A stretch of DNA of 64,000 nt. Origin: CAVOKN01 sp963696505 (GTDB taxonomy: Bacteria; Pseudomonadota; Gammaproteobacteria; Burkholderiales; Rhodocyclaceae). Shown piece after piece: positions 1-10,302 of the stretch (position 1 is its first letter; the number at the start of each line of letters is the position of its first letter). Below the pieces are notes generated by a model. It saw nothing but the letters and a program-made list of their open reading frames with translations. It did not search any database and was not told the DNA's origin. The stretch lies in the NCBI GenBank assembly GCA_963696505.1, contig CAVOKN010000018.1, forward strand, positions 69,408-133,407, given 5' to 3'. The translations under genes were made by a program, and so were the position numbers.

Positions 1-194
1 GCCGTGCCAGGATAGACGCCGCCAGACGCGATGTTGTAGCCGATGATGCGACCGGCGATGGTGCCGATGCGAACGCGTCGCTCCACCGTGGCGCCCGCGC
101 GCCGCGCCGCCGTCACCGCAGCGAGGACGGCGGCGCCGGCGGGTGTGCCGCGCAACGCCCGCCGCTCGCCCTGGATGATGGTGACTGCGAACAT
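1..194 (-). CDS. Uncharacterised protein, 5' part only (runs off the left edge)
   Basis: An open frame begins with ATG at 194 on the minus strand (first residues MFAVTIIQGERRALRG) and stays open to the window edge, about 64 codons. A plausible ribosome binding site (AGGAAA) lies about seven bases upstream. The visible part is rich in Ala, Arg and Gly and ends near IIGYNIASGGVYPG. I do not recognise the family. It is divergent from tssJ, so it may belong to the type VI secretion locus, but that is inference from position only. Confidence 0.5.
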   Translation of the reverse strand, partial: MFAVTIIQGERRALRGTPAGAAVLAAVTAARRAGATVERRVRIGTIAGRIIGYNIASGGVYPGT

Positions 195-540
195 GATCTT
201 GGTTTCCTGTCCTGATTGACGGCAGCAGTGCGGCTGCGCTTGACCGTTCACTCGACCCTCGCTCGTCGGCCGGCTTGGCAGGCGTCGAAACCCGCGATCT
301 GCGATACCGCCGGCGCAGCCGGCAGGCGACAAACCGCCCTGCGGCAACCCGGGCAAGGAACCGGCAAGGTCCGTGGCATCAGCCGCGCAGACGACAGCTC
401 CCCGAGTAATCCGGCCCCGCCGTCCCGAGCCTGTCGCCCAACCCGGCTCCAGCGCCCGCAGGCCTATGACAGAAGTCAGGGTAGACTGGCGCCGCCAACC
501 GCTGTCAGAATCGTCCCAAACAAACGAAAAGGATCACAGC
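195..540. other. Divergent intergenic region, no gene seen
   Basis: These 346 bases separate the leftward partial gene from tssJ. Frames that cross it have no homology I recognise and are high-GC shadows. It should carry the promoters of both flanking transcripts, but I could not pick out convincing -35/-10 or -24/-12 boxes. Confidence 0.4.
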
Positions 541-1017
541 ATGCTTTCTGCCCTGCGGTCGATCGGTGCCCTGGCTCTCGCCTTCGCCCTGCTCCTGCTG
601 TCCGGCTGCGCCGGCGCGCCCAAGCCGCCGCCGCCCACCGTCATCCAGCTCACCCTGGAGGTGGCCGCCGATGCCAATCCCGACTCCCGGGGCCGGGCGT
701 CGCCGATCATCGTGCGCCTGTTCGAGCTGAAGTCCCTCGCGGCCTTCGAAGGCGCCGACTTCTTCTCGCTGTTCGAGAAGGACCAGGCGACCCTCGGTGC
801 AGAGCTGGTCGCGCGGGAGGAGTTCCAGGTCCAGCCGAAGGACACCCGCAGGATGGAGCGCACGCTCCAGCCCGATACGCGCCACGTCGCCGTGATCGCC
901 GCCTTCCGCGATCTGGAGCGGGCGACGTGGCGTGCCGCCACGGCGGTGCCGCTGAACAAGACCACGCCGGTGGTGGTGCGGGTCGATGCCCGCAGCATCT
1001 CCGTCGCCGCCAAGTGA
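541..1017 (+). CDS. tssJ: Type VI secretion lipoprotein TssJ
   Basis: Outer-membrane lipoprotein (158 aa) that anchors the TssL-TssM membrane complex of the type VI secretion system through the TssM periplasmic domain. The ATG at 541 gives a classic lipoprotein signal: positive start, hydrophobic core and the lipobox LLLSGC at about residues 18-23, so the mature protein starts at that Cys. The frame is open upstream to 373, but those extra codons would bury the signal peptide. The rest has the usual TssJ beta-sandwich length and ends just before tssK. It is the first gene of tssJ-tssK-tssL-tssM, an order common in proteobacterial T6SS clusters. Confidence 0.9.
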   Translation: MLSALRSIGALALAFALLLLSGCAGAPKPPPPTVIQLTLEVAADANPDSRGRASPIIVRLFELKSLAAFEGADFFSLFEKDQATLGAELVAREEFQVQPKDTRRMERTLQPDTRHVAVIAAFRDLERATWRAATAVPLNKTTPVVVRVDARSISVAAK

Positions 1018-1079
1018 CTGCCGCCGCGCCATCCGGCCGCGGCCGCGGCGTGATCTGATTCTGTAGATTCGGGACTGAC

Positions 1080-2417
1080 ATGTCTTGGAACAGCAAGGTC
1101 GTCTGGTCGGAGGGCATGTTCCTCCAGCCCCAGCATTTCCAGCAGCATGAGCGCCATCTCGAAAACCTGATCGAGGCGCGCAGCGCCGCCGTCGCCCCCT
1201 ACCACTGGGGCCACGCCATGCTGCGGATCGACGAGCCCGCGCTCAGGCTGGGAAGGATTGCCCTGACCGCCGGCCGCGGCATCCTGCCCGACGGCACGCC
1301 CTTCGACTTCCCGCGCGTCGACGCGGCGCCGCTGCCGCTGGAAGTGCCGTCCGACGCCAAGGACCAGTTGGTCTATCTCGCCGCTCCGCTGCGCCGTCCC
1401 GGCGCCGACGAAGCGGACCTCGCCGGCGACGATGCGGCCGGACTGACGCGCTACCGCGTTTCGGAACTGGAAGTGACGGACAACAACACCGGCGCCGACA
1501 CCACGGCGCTGATCCAGGTCGGCGATCTGCGCCTGCGCCTGATGCTCAAGCGCGACCTCACCGACGCCTACGCCTGTCTCGGCGTGGCGCGCATCACCGA
1601 GCGCCGCGCCGACAATCAGGTTCTGCTCGACGCCGCCTACGTAGCGCCGACGCTGGCGGTACGCGACGCCGCGGCTCTCGCCGGCTACGTGCGCGAGATC
1701 GAGGGTCTGCTGCACCAACGCGGCGAAGCCCTGGCGGCACGACTGTCGCAGCCCGGCCGCGGCGGCGTGGCCGAGGTCGCCGATTTCCTGCTGCTTCAGA
1801 CCGTGAATCGCTTCGAGCCGGTGTTCGCCCACCTTGGCCAAGTGAGCCCCCTGCACCCCGAGCGGCTGTATGCCACGGCACTGCTGCTGGCGGGAGACCT
1901 GTGCACCTTCTCGCGCGAAAAGCGTCGCCCCCCGGCCTACCCCGAGTACAACCACGACGAGCCGGCGAAGTGCTTCACGCCGCTCATGGCGGACCTGCGC
2001 CGGTCGCTGTCGATGGTGCTGGAGCAGAGCGCCATCGCCATCGAACTCCAGGATCGCAAGTACGGCGTGCGCGTCGCGATCATCGCCGACCCCGAACTGC
2101 TGCGCAGCGCCGGTTTCGTCCTCGCGGTCAATGCGCAGATGCCGGCGGAAGCGCTGCGGGTACGCTTTCCCACCCAGGTCAAGATCGGCCCGGTCGAGAA
2201 GATCCGCGATCTGGTCAATCTTCAGCTTCCGGGCATCGCGCTGCGCCCGCTGCCGGTGGCGCCGCGGCAGATCCCCTACCACGCCGCCTTCAACTATTTC
2301 GAGCTGGACCGGGGCAGCGAGTTGTGGAAGCAACTGGAACGCTCCGGCGGCCTCGCCATGCATGTCGCCGGGGACTTCCCGGGGCTCGAGATGGAGTTCT
2401 GGGCGATCCGCGGGTGA
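1080..2417 (+). CDS. tssK: Type VI secretion baseplate protein TssK
   Basis: TssK (445 aa, the normal family length) is the trimeric adaptor linking the T6SS baseplate to the TssL/TssM membrane complex. The N-terminus reads VVWSEGMFLQPQHFQQHER, the hallmark start of the family. It starts 62 bases after tssJ and ends eight bases before tssL, which supports one transcript. No frameshift or missing region is seen. Confidence 0.97.
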   Translation: MSWNSKVVWSEGMFLQPQHFQQHERHLENLIEARSAAVAPYHWGHAMLRIDEPALRLGRIALTAGRGILPDGTPFDFPRVDAAPLPLEVPSDAKDQLVYLAAPLRRPGADEADLAGDDAAGLTRYRVSELEVTDNNTGADTTALIQVGDLRLRLMLKRDLTDAYACLGVARITERRADNQVLLDAAYVAPTLAVRDAAALAGYVREIEGLLHQRGEALAARLSQPGRGGVAEVADFLLLQTVNRFEPVFAHLGQVSPLHPERLYATALLLAGDLCTFSREKRRPPAYPEYNHDEPAKCFTPLMADLRRSLSMVLEQSAIAIELQDRKYGVRVAIIADPELLRSAGFVLAVNAQMPAEALRVRFPTQVKIGPVEKIRDLVNLQLPGIALRPLPVAPRQIPYHAAFNYFELDRGSELWKQLERSGGLAMHVAGDFPGLEMEFWAIRG

Positions 2418-2425
2418 GATAGACG

Positions 2426-3736
2426 ATGAGCAAAGACGACCCCTTCGCCTCCTTCGACGGCGGCCGCACCATCATCCTGCCGACGCCGGGCGGGCGCACG
2501 CCCCAGCCTGGCGCCGCGATGCCTCCGTCCCAGCCCGCCGCAGACACCGCGCCGCTGCCGGCGTTCGACTTCGGCCTCAATCCCCTGCTCGCGGCCGCCA
2601 ATCCGCTGCTCAACCTGGTGCCCCAGTTGCGCGCCACGCTGCAGCATCCCGACCCGGCGGGACTCAAGGAGAACCTTGCCCAAGGCATACGCCGGTTCGA
2701 GGCCCGCGCCAAGGAAACCGGGGTCGCTCCCGAGAAGGTGATCGCCGCGCGCTACGTGCTGTGCACGCTGCTCGACGAAACCGCCGCCAGCACGCCCTGG
2801 GGCAGCTCCGGCGTGTGGGGCCGCCACAGCCTGCTGGTGAGCTTCCACAACGAGGCCTGGGGCGGCGAAAAGGTCTTCCAGCTCCTCGGCAAGCTGGCCG
2901 AGAACCCGGGCGCCAACCGCGACATCCTGGAGTTGATCTACGTCTGTCTCGCTCTGGGCTTCGAGGGACGCTACCGGGTACAGGACAACGGCCGCTCCCA
3001 GCTCGACGTGCTGCGCGAGCGCCTCGCCCAGATGCTCAATCGCGAGCGCGGCGAGTACGAGCACGACCTGTCGCCGCGCTGGCGCGGCGTGACCGCGAAG
3101 AAGAGTCCGCTGCTCGACGCGTTGCCGATGTGGGTCGCCGCGGCCATTGCCGGTGTCATTCTGGTGGGCGCCTACCTGGCCTTCGACATCGGCCTCAACC
3201 GGGCTTCCGACCCGGTGTTCTCGGCGATCCAGTCCATCCGCCCGCACACGCCGGCCGCCCGCGCCAGTGCTGTGGCGGCCCCCGCCGCGACGCCGGTCAA
3301 GCCGCGACTGGCGACATTCCTGAAGCCCGAAATCGATCAGGGCAAGGTGGCGGTCAAGGACGAGGAGACGCGCAGCATCATCACCATCAAGGGCGACGGC
3401 TTCTTCGAGCCAGGCAGCGCCACGGTTTCCGAGCAGGTCCGGCCGCTGCTCCAGCGCATCGCGCAGGCGCTCAACTCGGTGCCCGGCCCGGTGCAGGTGA
3501 CCGGGCATACCGACAGCATTCCGATACGATCGGCCCGCTTCCCGTCCAACTGGCATCTGTCTCAGGAGCGGGCGAAGGCGGTGGCGCAGCTGCTCGCCAC
3601 CACGGTGCCGCCGGCGCGCCTGAGCGCCGAGGGACGGGCCGACGCCGAGCCGGTCGCCGCCAACGACACGCCGGCCAACCGCGCGCGCAACCGGCGCGTC
3701 GAGATCACCCTGTTCGCCGCCAACCGCGGGACCTGA
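2426..3736 (+). CDS. tssL: Type VI secretion protein TssL with C-terminal OmpA domain
   Basis: Inner-membrane T6SS component of the DotU/IcmH family (436 aa). A Pro-rich cytoplasmic N-terminus leads into a DotU domain (about residues 45-220, with CTLLDETAASTPWG typical of the family). One membrane helix (about 232-255) follows, then a periplasmic OmpA-like domain (about 310-430) carrying the peptidoglycan-binding signature VTGHTDSIPI and ending NRARNRRVEITLF. This is the extended TssL class that attaches itself to the cell wall without a separate TagL. It lies between tssK and tssM with short gaps. Confidence 0.95.
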   Translation: MSKDDPFASFDGGRTIILPTPGGRTPQPGAAMPPSQPAADTAPLPAFDFGLNPLLAAANPLLNLVPQLRATLQHPDPAGLKENLAQGIRRFEARAKETGVAPEKVIAARYVLCTLLDETAASTPWGSSGVWGRHSLLVSFHNEAWGGEKVFQLLGKLAENPGANRDILELIYVCLALGFEGRYRVQDNGRSQLDVLRERLAQMLNRERGEYEHDLSPRWRGVTAKKSPLLDALPMWVAAAIAGVILVGAYLAFDIGLNRASDPVFSAIQSIRPHTPAARASAVAAPAATPVKPRLATFLKPEIDQGKVAVKDEETRSIITIKGDGFFEPGSATVSEQVRPLLQRIAQALNSVPGPVQVTGHTDSIPIRSARFPSNWHLSQERAKAVAQLLATTVPPARLSAEGRADAEPVAANDTPANRARNRRVEITLFAANRGT

Positions 3737-3754
3737 CATCGCGGAAATCCAGCC

Positions 3755-6700
3755 ATGAAGAAAATCCTCGGCATCCTCTTCCATCCCGTCCTGCTGGCGG
3801 TGATCGGCCTGATCGCGCTATCGGCGGTGATCTGGTGGTTCGGACCGCTGCTCGCCTTCGCCGACTGGCGTCCCCTCGACCCCGAGTGGGTGCGCATCGT
3901 CGTCATCGCCCTTGCCTTCGGCATCTATGTCGCACGCAAGGCATGGAGCGTGTTCAAGGCCAAGCACTCCAACGCGAAGATGATGGACGGCCTGCTCCAG
4001 GCAGCACCTGGCGCTGCGGCGGCGGGGCCGACGGACCTCTCGGCAGAGGAAGTGGAGACCCTGCGCAAGCGCTTCGAGGAGGCGCTCGCCAAACTGCGCC
4101 AGTCGCGCCTGGGCGCCGCCGGCGCGAAGTCCGTCTTCGGCGCACGGCAATACCTCTACCAACTGCCCTGGTACATCTTCATCGGGGCGCCGGGATCGGG
4201 CAAGACGACGGCACTGATCAACTCCGGCCTCCAGTTCCCGCTGGCCGAAAGCTTCGGCGCCGGTGCGATCCGCGGCGTCGGCGGCACCCGCAACTGCGAC
4301 TGGTGGTTCACCGACGAAGCGGTGCTGCTCGACACCGCCGGCCGCTACACGACCCAGGAATCCAACCGCGAGGCCGATGCCGGCGCCTGGGGCGGCTTCC
4401 TCAAGCTGCTCAAGAAGCACCGGCCGCGCCGGCCGATCAACGGCATCATTCTCACCGTCTCGGTCCTCGACCTGCTGCAGCAGTCGCCCGACGAGCGCGA
4501 GCGCCACGCCGCGGCGCTGCGCGCCCGCATCCAGGAACTGCACGAGGGGCTGAACATCCGCTTCCCGATCTACGTACTGGTCACCAAGTGCGACCTGCTC
4601 GCCGGCTTCATGGAGTTCTTCGGCGAATACGGCAAGGAGGAGCGCGCCCAGGTCTGGGGCAACACCCTGGTATTGCGCGATCTGCGCGATCCGCGCGAGG
4701 CGGGCGACCCGCTGGCGGGCTTCGCGGCAGAGTTCGGCGCGCTGGAGCAGCGCCTCAACGACCGGCTGGTCGACCGGCTGCAGCAGGAGCGCGATCCCCA
4801 CAAGCGCGCGCTGATCTACGGCTTCCCCCAGCAGTTCGGATCACTGAAGGAACTGCTGGGCGGCTTCCTCGGCAGCGTGTTCACGGCCTCGCGCTTCCAC
4901 GAGACGCCGATGCTGCGCGGCGTGTATTTCACCAGTGGCACCCAGGAGGGTAGCCCCATCGACCGCGTCATGGGCGCGCTGGCGCGACGCTTCGGCATGG
5001 AGCGGCGCGTCCTGCCGCCCCAGGCCTCCAGCGGCCGCAGCTACTTTCTGACGCGACTGCTGAAGGAGGTGGTGTTCGCCGAGCAGGGGCTCGCCGGGAC
5101 CAACCTCAAGTGGGAACGCCACCGCGCGCTGCTCAAGTGGGGCGGCTACGCGCTGCTCGCGCTGGTCACCGTCGGCTTGACGGCAGCCTGGTTCGTCAGT
5201 TACCGCAACAACGGCGCCTACGTCGCGGCCGTCGAAGCCAAGGTGGCGGCGGTGCAGAAACAAGTGGAGGCGCTGCCCACCGCAGCCACCGGCGACGTGG
5301 CGAGCCTGCTGCCGGTGCTCCAGTCGGTGCAGGAATTGTCGCTGGCGGCAGAGGTAGGCGCCGGGCGCGAACCCATGTCCATGGGTTTCGGCCTGTTCCA
5401 GGGCGACAAGCTCGCCGCTGCCGCCAACAACGTCTACCGCCGCCTGCTGAACGAGGTCTTTCTCCAGCGCCTGGTGTTCCGACTGGAGGAACAGTTGCGC
5501 GGCGGCTCCCGCGACAACCTCGAGCTGCTCTACGAGGGGCTCAAGGCCTACCTCATGCTGCACCAGCCGGAGCACTTCGACGCCGACGCCCTCAAAGCCT
5601 GGATCAGCGCCGACTGGGAGAGCAATCTGCCGCGCGACGTCGGCGTGGACAGCCGGCGCGCGCTGGAGGGCCACCTCGATGCCCTGTTCGCCCGCGGCGC
5701 CGTGTCACCGCCGCTGCCGGCGGACGCAGGCCTGATCCAGGCCACCCGCACCCAGCTCGCCACCCTGCCCCTGCCGCAGCGGGTCTATAGCCGGCTCAAG
5801 CGGCAGGGCGTGGGCGCCGACATTCCCGAGTTCACCATTGCCAACGCCGGCGGTCCCTCGACCTCGCTGGTGTTCGCACGCGCCAGCGGCGACCCCCTGA
5901 CCAAGGGCGTGCCGGGCCTGTTCACTTACAACGGCTACCACAAGGCCTTCCGCGGCGCCGCGGAGAAGGTGACTCTGCAGCTGGCGCAGGAAGAACCCTG
6001 GGTGATGGGCATCACCGACCGCCAGCAGTCGCGCTTCACCGACCCGGCCGGCCTGCTGCGCCTGATCGATGAAGTGCGCCGCCTCTACCTCGATGACTAC
6101 GCGCGGATCTGGGAAAAGTATGTCGGCGACATCCGCCTGCTGTCTTCCGGCAGCCTGCAGAAGAGCATCGAGATGGCCCGCATTCTGTCCGCCATCGACT
6201 CGCCAATGCCGCCGCTGGTGCGTGCCATCGTGCGCGAAACGACCCTGGGCGAGAAGCAGGAGGACGCCAAGACCGTCGTTGACAAGGCGAGCGACAAGGT
6301 GAAGGAGTCGCGCGAGGGCCTGCTCAAGATGTTCGGCGCCGGGGCGCAACCGGGAGCGGCCACCCCGACCCGTGGCATAGAGAGCATCGTCAACGACCGC
6401 TTCGACGGGCTGCGGCGCATGGCGCGCAGCCCGGTGCAGGGCCAGCCGGCGCCGATCGACGAATCGCTCAAGCTGGTGAACGATCTCTACACCCTGCTCA
6501 CCGCCACCGAGACCGCGGTCAAGGGCGGCGCGGCCCCGCCCCAGAGCGACGTGCCGACCCGCATCAAGGCCGAGGCGGCGCGCATGCCGGAGCCGCTACG
6601 CTCAATGCTGCAAACGCTGTCGCTGGCGGGTTCCAGCCAGGCGCTGGGCGCCACCCGCTCCAACCTCTCGGCCGGACTCACGGCGGCGATCGGCGAGTTC

Positions 6701-7361
6701 TGCCCTCAGGCGATCAACGGCCGCTACCCCTTCGTGCGCAGCAGCAACCGCGACGTGACCCAGGAAGATTTCGGCCGGCTCTTCGCCCCCGGCGGCCTGA
6801 TCGACGACTTCTTCCAGAAGAACCTGCTGCCCTATGTCGAACACCTCCACCAAGCCCTGGAGCTTCAAGCGCGTCGGCGACACCTCGATGGGCGACTCCG
6901 CCACGCTGGTCCAGTTCCAGCGTGCGGCGCTGATCCGCGACGTGTTCTTCCGCGGCGGCGGCCGCGCTGCCGGCATGCGGCTGGACTTCAAACCGGTGGA
7001 GATGGACGCCTCGATCACCCAGTTCATCCTCGACGTGGACGGCCAACTCGTGAAGTACAGCCACGGTCCGCAGGTGCCGCAGGCGGTGCAGTGGCCAGGC
7101 CCACGCGGCAGCACCCAGGTGCGACTGCAGATCCAGCCGCCCTCCTCCGCCGGCGCCTCGGGGCAGGTGTTCGAAGGCCCGTGGGCACTGTTCCGCATGT
7201 TCGACGGCGTGCAGATCGAGAACACCGGCCAGCCGGAGAAATTCAAGGTGACCTTCAACATCGAGGGCCGCCGCGCCACCTTCGAAGTGACGACGAGCAG
7301 CGTGCAGAACCCCTTCCGCCTGCGGGAACTGGAGCAGTTCCGTTGTCCGGGGCGCTTGTGA
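3755..7361 (+). CDS. tssM: Type VI secretion protein TssM (IcmF), one frameshift near the 3' end
   Basis: Large inner-membrane protein of the T6SS membrane complex. Two helices occupy about residues 5-65, and a cytoplasmic NTPase-like domain carries the Walker A GAPGSGKTT and LLDTAGRY. A third helix near residue 460 precedes a long periplasmic part. The first frame is clearly TssM up to DDFFQKNLLPYV, then loses homology and stops at 7375. The conserved tail resumes in the next frame (STKPWSFKRVGD to the stop at 7361). Removing one A at 6840/6841 restores continuous TssM of about 1201 aa, the expected size. This is either a sequencing error or a real mutation costing the C-terminal 170 residues. 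Starts 18 bases after tssL. Confidence 0.93.
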
Positions 7362-7502
7362 GGACGCGCGCCTGACGAGCCCGGTGCCACCACCCGCGCC
7401 GAACTGCCGGCGAAGGGGATGCGGGGATTTCGTGCTGCGGCACAATGACTCCTTCGCCCGTTTCTCCGCTCATTACTCCGCTCATTTCTCTGAACTGACG
7501 CC

Positions 7503-9665
7503 ATGGCCGAACCCCAGGACACCGACAAGACCGTGATAGAACCGCCGCGGCCGGCCAAGGCCGACGACGAGGACCATGGCAACGCGCTGCCCAAGGGCAC
7601 GCGGCTCGGCGAGTTCGAGATCACCGGCCTGGTCGGCGAAGGCGGCTTTGGAATCGTCTATCTCGCCTACGACCACTCGCTCCAGCGCACCGTGGCGCTC
7701 AAGGAGTACATGCCCTCCTCGCTGGCAGCGCGCACCCAGGGCGTCACCGTTTCGGTGCGATCCCAGCGCCACGCCGAGACCTTCAACGCCGGCCTCAAGA
7801 GCTTCATCAACGAAGCCCGCCTGCTGGCCCAGTTCGACCATCCCTCCCTGGTCAAGGTGTACCGCTTCTGGGAGGACAACGGCACCGCCTACATGGTCAT
7901 GCCCTATTACGAAGGCATGACGCTCAAGCAGGCGCTCAAGCGCAGCAGCGAGCCGCCCCACGAGGACTGGCTGAAGGGGCTGCTGGCCCAGCTCACCGAC
8001 GCGCTCGACACCATCCACCGCGAGCAGTGCTTCCACCGCGACATCGCCCCTGACAACATCATCCTGCTCAAGGACGGCCGGCCGCTGCTGCTCGATTTCG
8101 GCGCCGCGCGGCGCGTCATCGGCGACATGACGCAGGCGCTGACGGTGATCCTCAAGCCGGGCTATGCCCCGCTGGAGCAGTACGCCGAAGTGCCGCACAT
8201 GAAGCAGGGCGCATGGACCGACATCTACGCCCTGGCCGCGGTGGTGTACTTCGCCATCACCGGCAAACCGCCGACGCCCTCGGTGGGGCGGATGATGAAC
8301 GACACGCTGGTGCCCATGGTCCAGGCCGGCGCCGGACGCTATAGCGAAGCCTTCCTGAGCGCCATCGACCGCGCGCTGGCCGTCAAGCCGGATGACCGGC
8401 CGCAGAGCATGGCGGAGTTGCGCGAGCTGCTGAGCCTGGAGGGCTACGAGCGCACGATTGCCAAGCCCGCGGCGCGAACCGCGGCGCCCCCGCAAGCGCC
8501 GGCGTCGGCCCGGGCAGCCGCTACGCCGCCGCCGACACCCAGGAGCCGCCTGCCCCTTGCTGCGGGATTGATTGTCGCACTGGCGGCCCTCGGCGCCGGC
8601 GCCTACTACGCGCTCAAGATCATGCCCGGGCCAGCGCCCGCGCCGGCCGTGGCGCCGCCCACCGCCCCGGCCCAGGCCGGGCCGGCAACACCGCCTGCGC
8701 CCAAAGCCCAGACAGCCGACGGCAAGTCCGTGTCCGAAGAACAGGTCACCGCGATGCTCGCCCCGCCGCAAGAAGCCAAGCCCGCGGCATTGGTCGAGCC
8801 CGCCCGGCCCTTCGACCCGATCGAGGCCGTGGACCGCATCTACGGCAAGCGCGACCCGGACCACGCCGTGACGGTCGTGCTCGAAAAAGCCAAGGTGCGG
8901 ATCGGCAAGGACAGGCTGCGCTTCCGGCTGAACTCGTCGCGTCCGGGCTATCTCTACCTGCTGATGGTCGGCACCGACCGCAAGCACTTTTACCTGCTGT
9001 TTCCCAACGCCGCCGACAAGAACAACCGCGTCGCTGCCGAGAAGGACATGGTCCTGCCGCGGCCTGGCTGGGCCATGGCGGCGGGCGGACCGCCCGGCAT
9101 CAATCACTTTGTCGCCGTGGTTTCGGAAAATCCGCGCGACTTCTCCGCCGCCGGCCTGCAGCAGGTGGATCCCTTCGCCGAGTTTCCCTTCGAACAGGCG
9201 CAGAAAGTCGCCCTGGCGTCTCCGGCGGACGCATCGCCCTTCCTCGGCAAACCGATGTGCAAGGGCGAAGCCGATTGCTCCACCGCCTACGGGGCGGCAT
9301 CGTTCACCGTCGAGGAAGTCGAGAGCCCCGCCGTCGAGCCGCCGCCGGCACGTCCGCGCCAGCGGCCCGCAACGAGGCCGGACGGCGCAAGCCCCGGAAG
9401 CCCCGACACCGCCGATGCCGAAGCCGACGCCGCTCAACCCGAACCCGCGCCGGAGCGCCGGCCCAGGGCCAAGGCGCAACAGGAACCGCTCAACCTGCCG
9501 AGCATACCCGGCGGCGGCCGGCTCACGCCGGACATGGAGCGCTTGCTGCGCCAGCAGCAGGGCAGCCAGCGGGCGCCGGCAGAGCCGAGGCCGAGCGCAC
9601 CCGACGTGCCCTCATCCGTCCCCCGGCCTTATGTCCCCGGCGGCGGGAGCATTCCCGGGTATTGA
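7503..9665 (+). CDS. Membrane Ser/Thr protein kinase with DUF4384-like periplasmic domain
   Basis: Eukaryotic-type protein kinase (720 aa) that probably drives T6SS activation, as PpkA does. The kinase domain (about residues 35-310) shows the Gly-rich loop VGEGGFGIVY, the lysine in ALKEY, the catalytic loop FHRDIAPDN and DFGAAR. An Ala/Pro linker and one membrane helix (about 350-370) follow, then a DUF4384-like region (about 440-570, RPGYLYLLMVGTD) and a disordered Pro-rich tail. It lacks the von Willebrand domain of Pseudomonas PpkA, so I give no symbol. It lies 141 bases after tssM, in the same direction. TagH and the PP2C phosphatase encoded nearby are its likely substrate and antagonist. 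Confidence 0.88.
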   Translation: MAEPQDTDKTVIEPPRPAKADDEDHGNALPKGTRLGEFEITGLVGEGGFGIVYLAYDHSLQRTVALKEYMPSSLAARTQGVTVSVRSQRHAETFNAGLKSFINEARLLAQFDHPSLVKVYRFWEDNGTAYMVMPYYEGMTLKQALKRSSEPPHEDWLKGLLAQLTDALDTIHREQCFHRDIAPDNIILLKDGRPLLLDFGAARRVIGDMTQALTVILKPGYAPLEQYAEVPHMKQGAWTDIYALAAVVYFAITGKPPTPSVGRMMNDTLVPMVQAGAGRYSEAFLSAIDRALAVKPDDRPQSMAELRELLSLEGYERTIAKPAARTAAPPQAPASARAAATPPPTPRSRLPLAAGLIVALAALGAGAYYALKIMPGPAPAPAVAPPTAPAQAGPATPPAPKAQTADGKSVSEEQVTAMLAPPQEAKPAALVEPARPFDPIEAVDRIYGKRDPDHAVTVVLEKAKVRIGKDRLRFRLNSSRPGYLYLLMVGTDRKHFYLLFPNAADKNNRVAAEKDMVLPRPGWAMAAGGPPGINHFVAVVSENPRDFSAAGLQQVDPFAEFPFEQAQKVALASPADASPFLGKPMCKGEADCSTAYGAASFTVEEVESPAVEPPPARPRQRPATRPDGASPGSPDTADAEADAAQPEPAPERRPRAKAQQEPLNLPSIPGGGRLTPDMERLLRQQQGSQRAPAEPRPSAPDVPSSVPRPYVPGGGSIPGY

Positions 9666-9691
9666 GCGCCCCAGGGCCGGGCAGGGGCTGA

Positions 9692-10249
9692 CTACTCCAC
9701 CAGCGTCTTGATGGTCACGCGTCGGTTCTCTGGCGCATCGGGACGGCTGGCATTGAGCAGCTCGGCGGTGCCCTTGCCGATGGGCTTGAGACGCTGGCGG
9801 TCGATGCCGTGCTGTTCGGCGAGGTAATTGACGACGCTCTCGGCCCGCGCCTGGGACAGCCGCAGGTTCAATTCGTCGCCGCCGCGAGGATCCGCATGCC
9901 CCTCAATGGAAAACTTGAACTCGGTCAGCTTGTCCGACTTGAGCGCCCGCGCCACCACATCCAGGGACTGGCGCGAACGCGCAGTGAGTTCCGCGGAGTT
10001 GGTTTCGAAGGTAATCAGCAGCGACGCCGACGCCGGCTTGGGCGGCGGCAGGGGCTTGCCGCCGCCTCCCGCATCCTCGCGCAGGATCTTGATCGAACGC
10101 GTGCGGATCCCGGGTTCCGCCGGCGTCAGCGCATCGATCAGCGCCGACTCGGTGATGTCCTTGCCGCCCAGAACCTTCTCGTCCTGAGCCCCTGCCATCG
10201 CCGGCGCTGCGATGCACAGCGCGATCCCCAACATTCTTGCCATCTGCAT
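9692..10249 (-). CDS. OmpA family protein
   Basis: Exported protein of 185 aa with a signal peptide (MARMLGIALCIAAPAMAGA) and a C-terminal OmpA-like peptidoglycan-binding domain (about residues 80-185) containing FSIEGHADPRGGDELN and NRRVTIK. Starts MQMARM or MARM are both possible. It follows the PP2C gene by about 50 bases and is convergent with the kinase gene, 26 bases away. Its role in the T6SS locus is unknown; it may tether the apparatus or be a periplasmic accessory protein. Confidence 0.85.
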   Translation of the reverse strand: MQMARMLGIALCIAAPAMAGAQDEKVLGGKDITESALIDALTPAEPGIRTRSIKILREDAGGGGKPLPPPKPASASLLITFETNSAELTARSRQSLDVVARALKSDKLTEFKFSIEGHADPRGGDELNLRLSQARAESVVNYLAEQHGIDRQRLKPIGKGTAELLNASRPDAPENRRVTIKTLVE

Positions 10250-10302
10250 GTCGTATCTCCTGATTGTGCCACTCGGCCGCGGGTCGCAACCGGTGGCAGC
10301 CC

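Noticed and set aside
534..2363. Long minus-strand open frame opposite tssJ/tssK (609 codons)
   Set aside because: It mirrors TssJ and TssK, has no homology of its own, and such shadows are expected in high-GC DNA.
1870..4953. Open frame of 1027 codons across tssK-tssL-tssM
   Set aside because: Arg/Ala/Pro-rich translation in the wrong frame of three recognised genes.
6834..7361. Independent 175-aa gene after tssM
   Set aside because: It is the conserved TssM C-terminus displaced by one base, with no ribosome binding site of its own.
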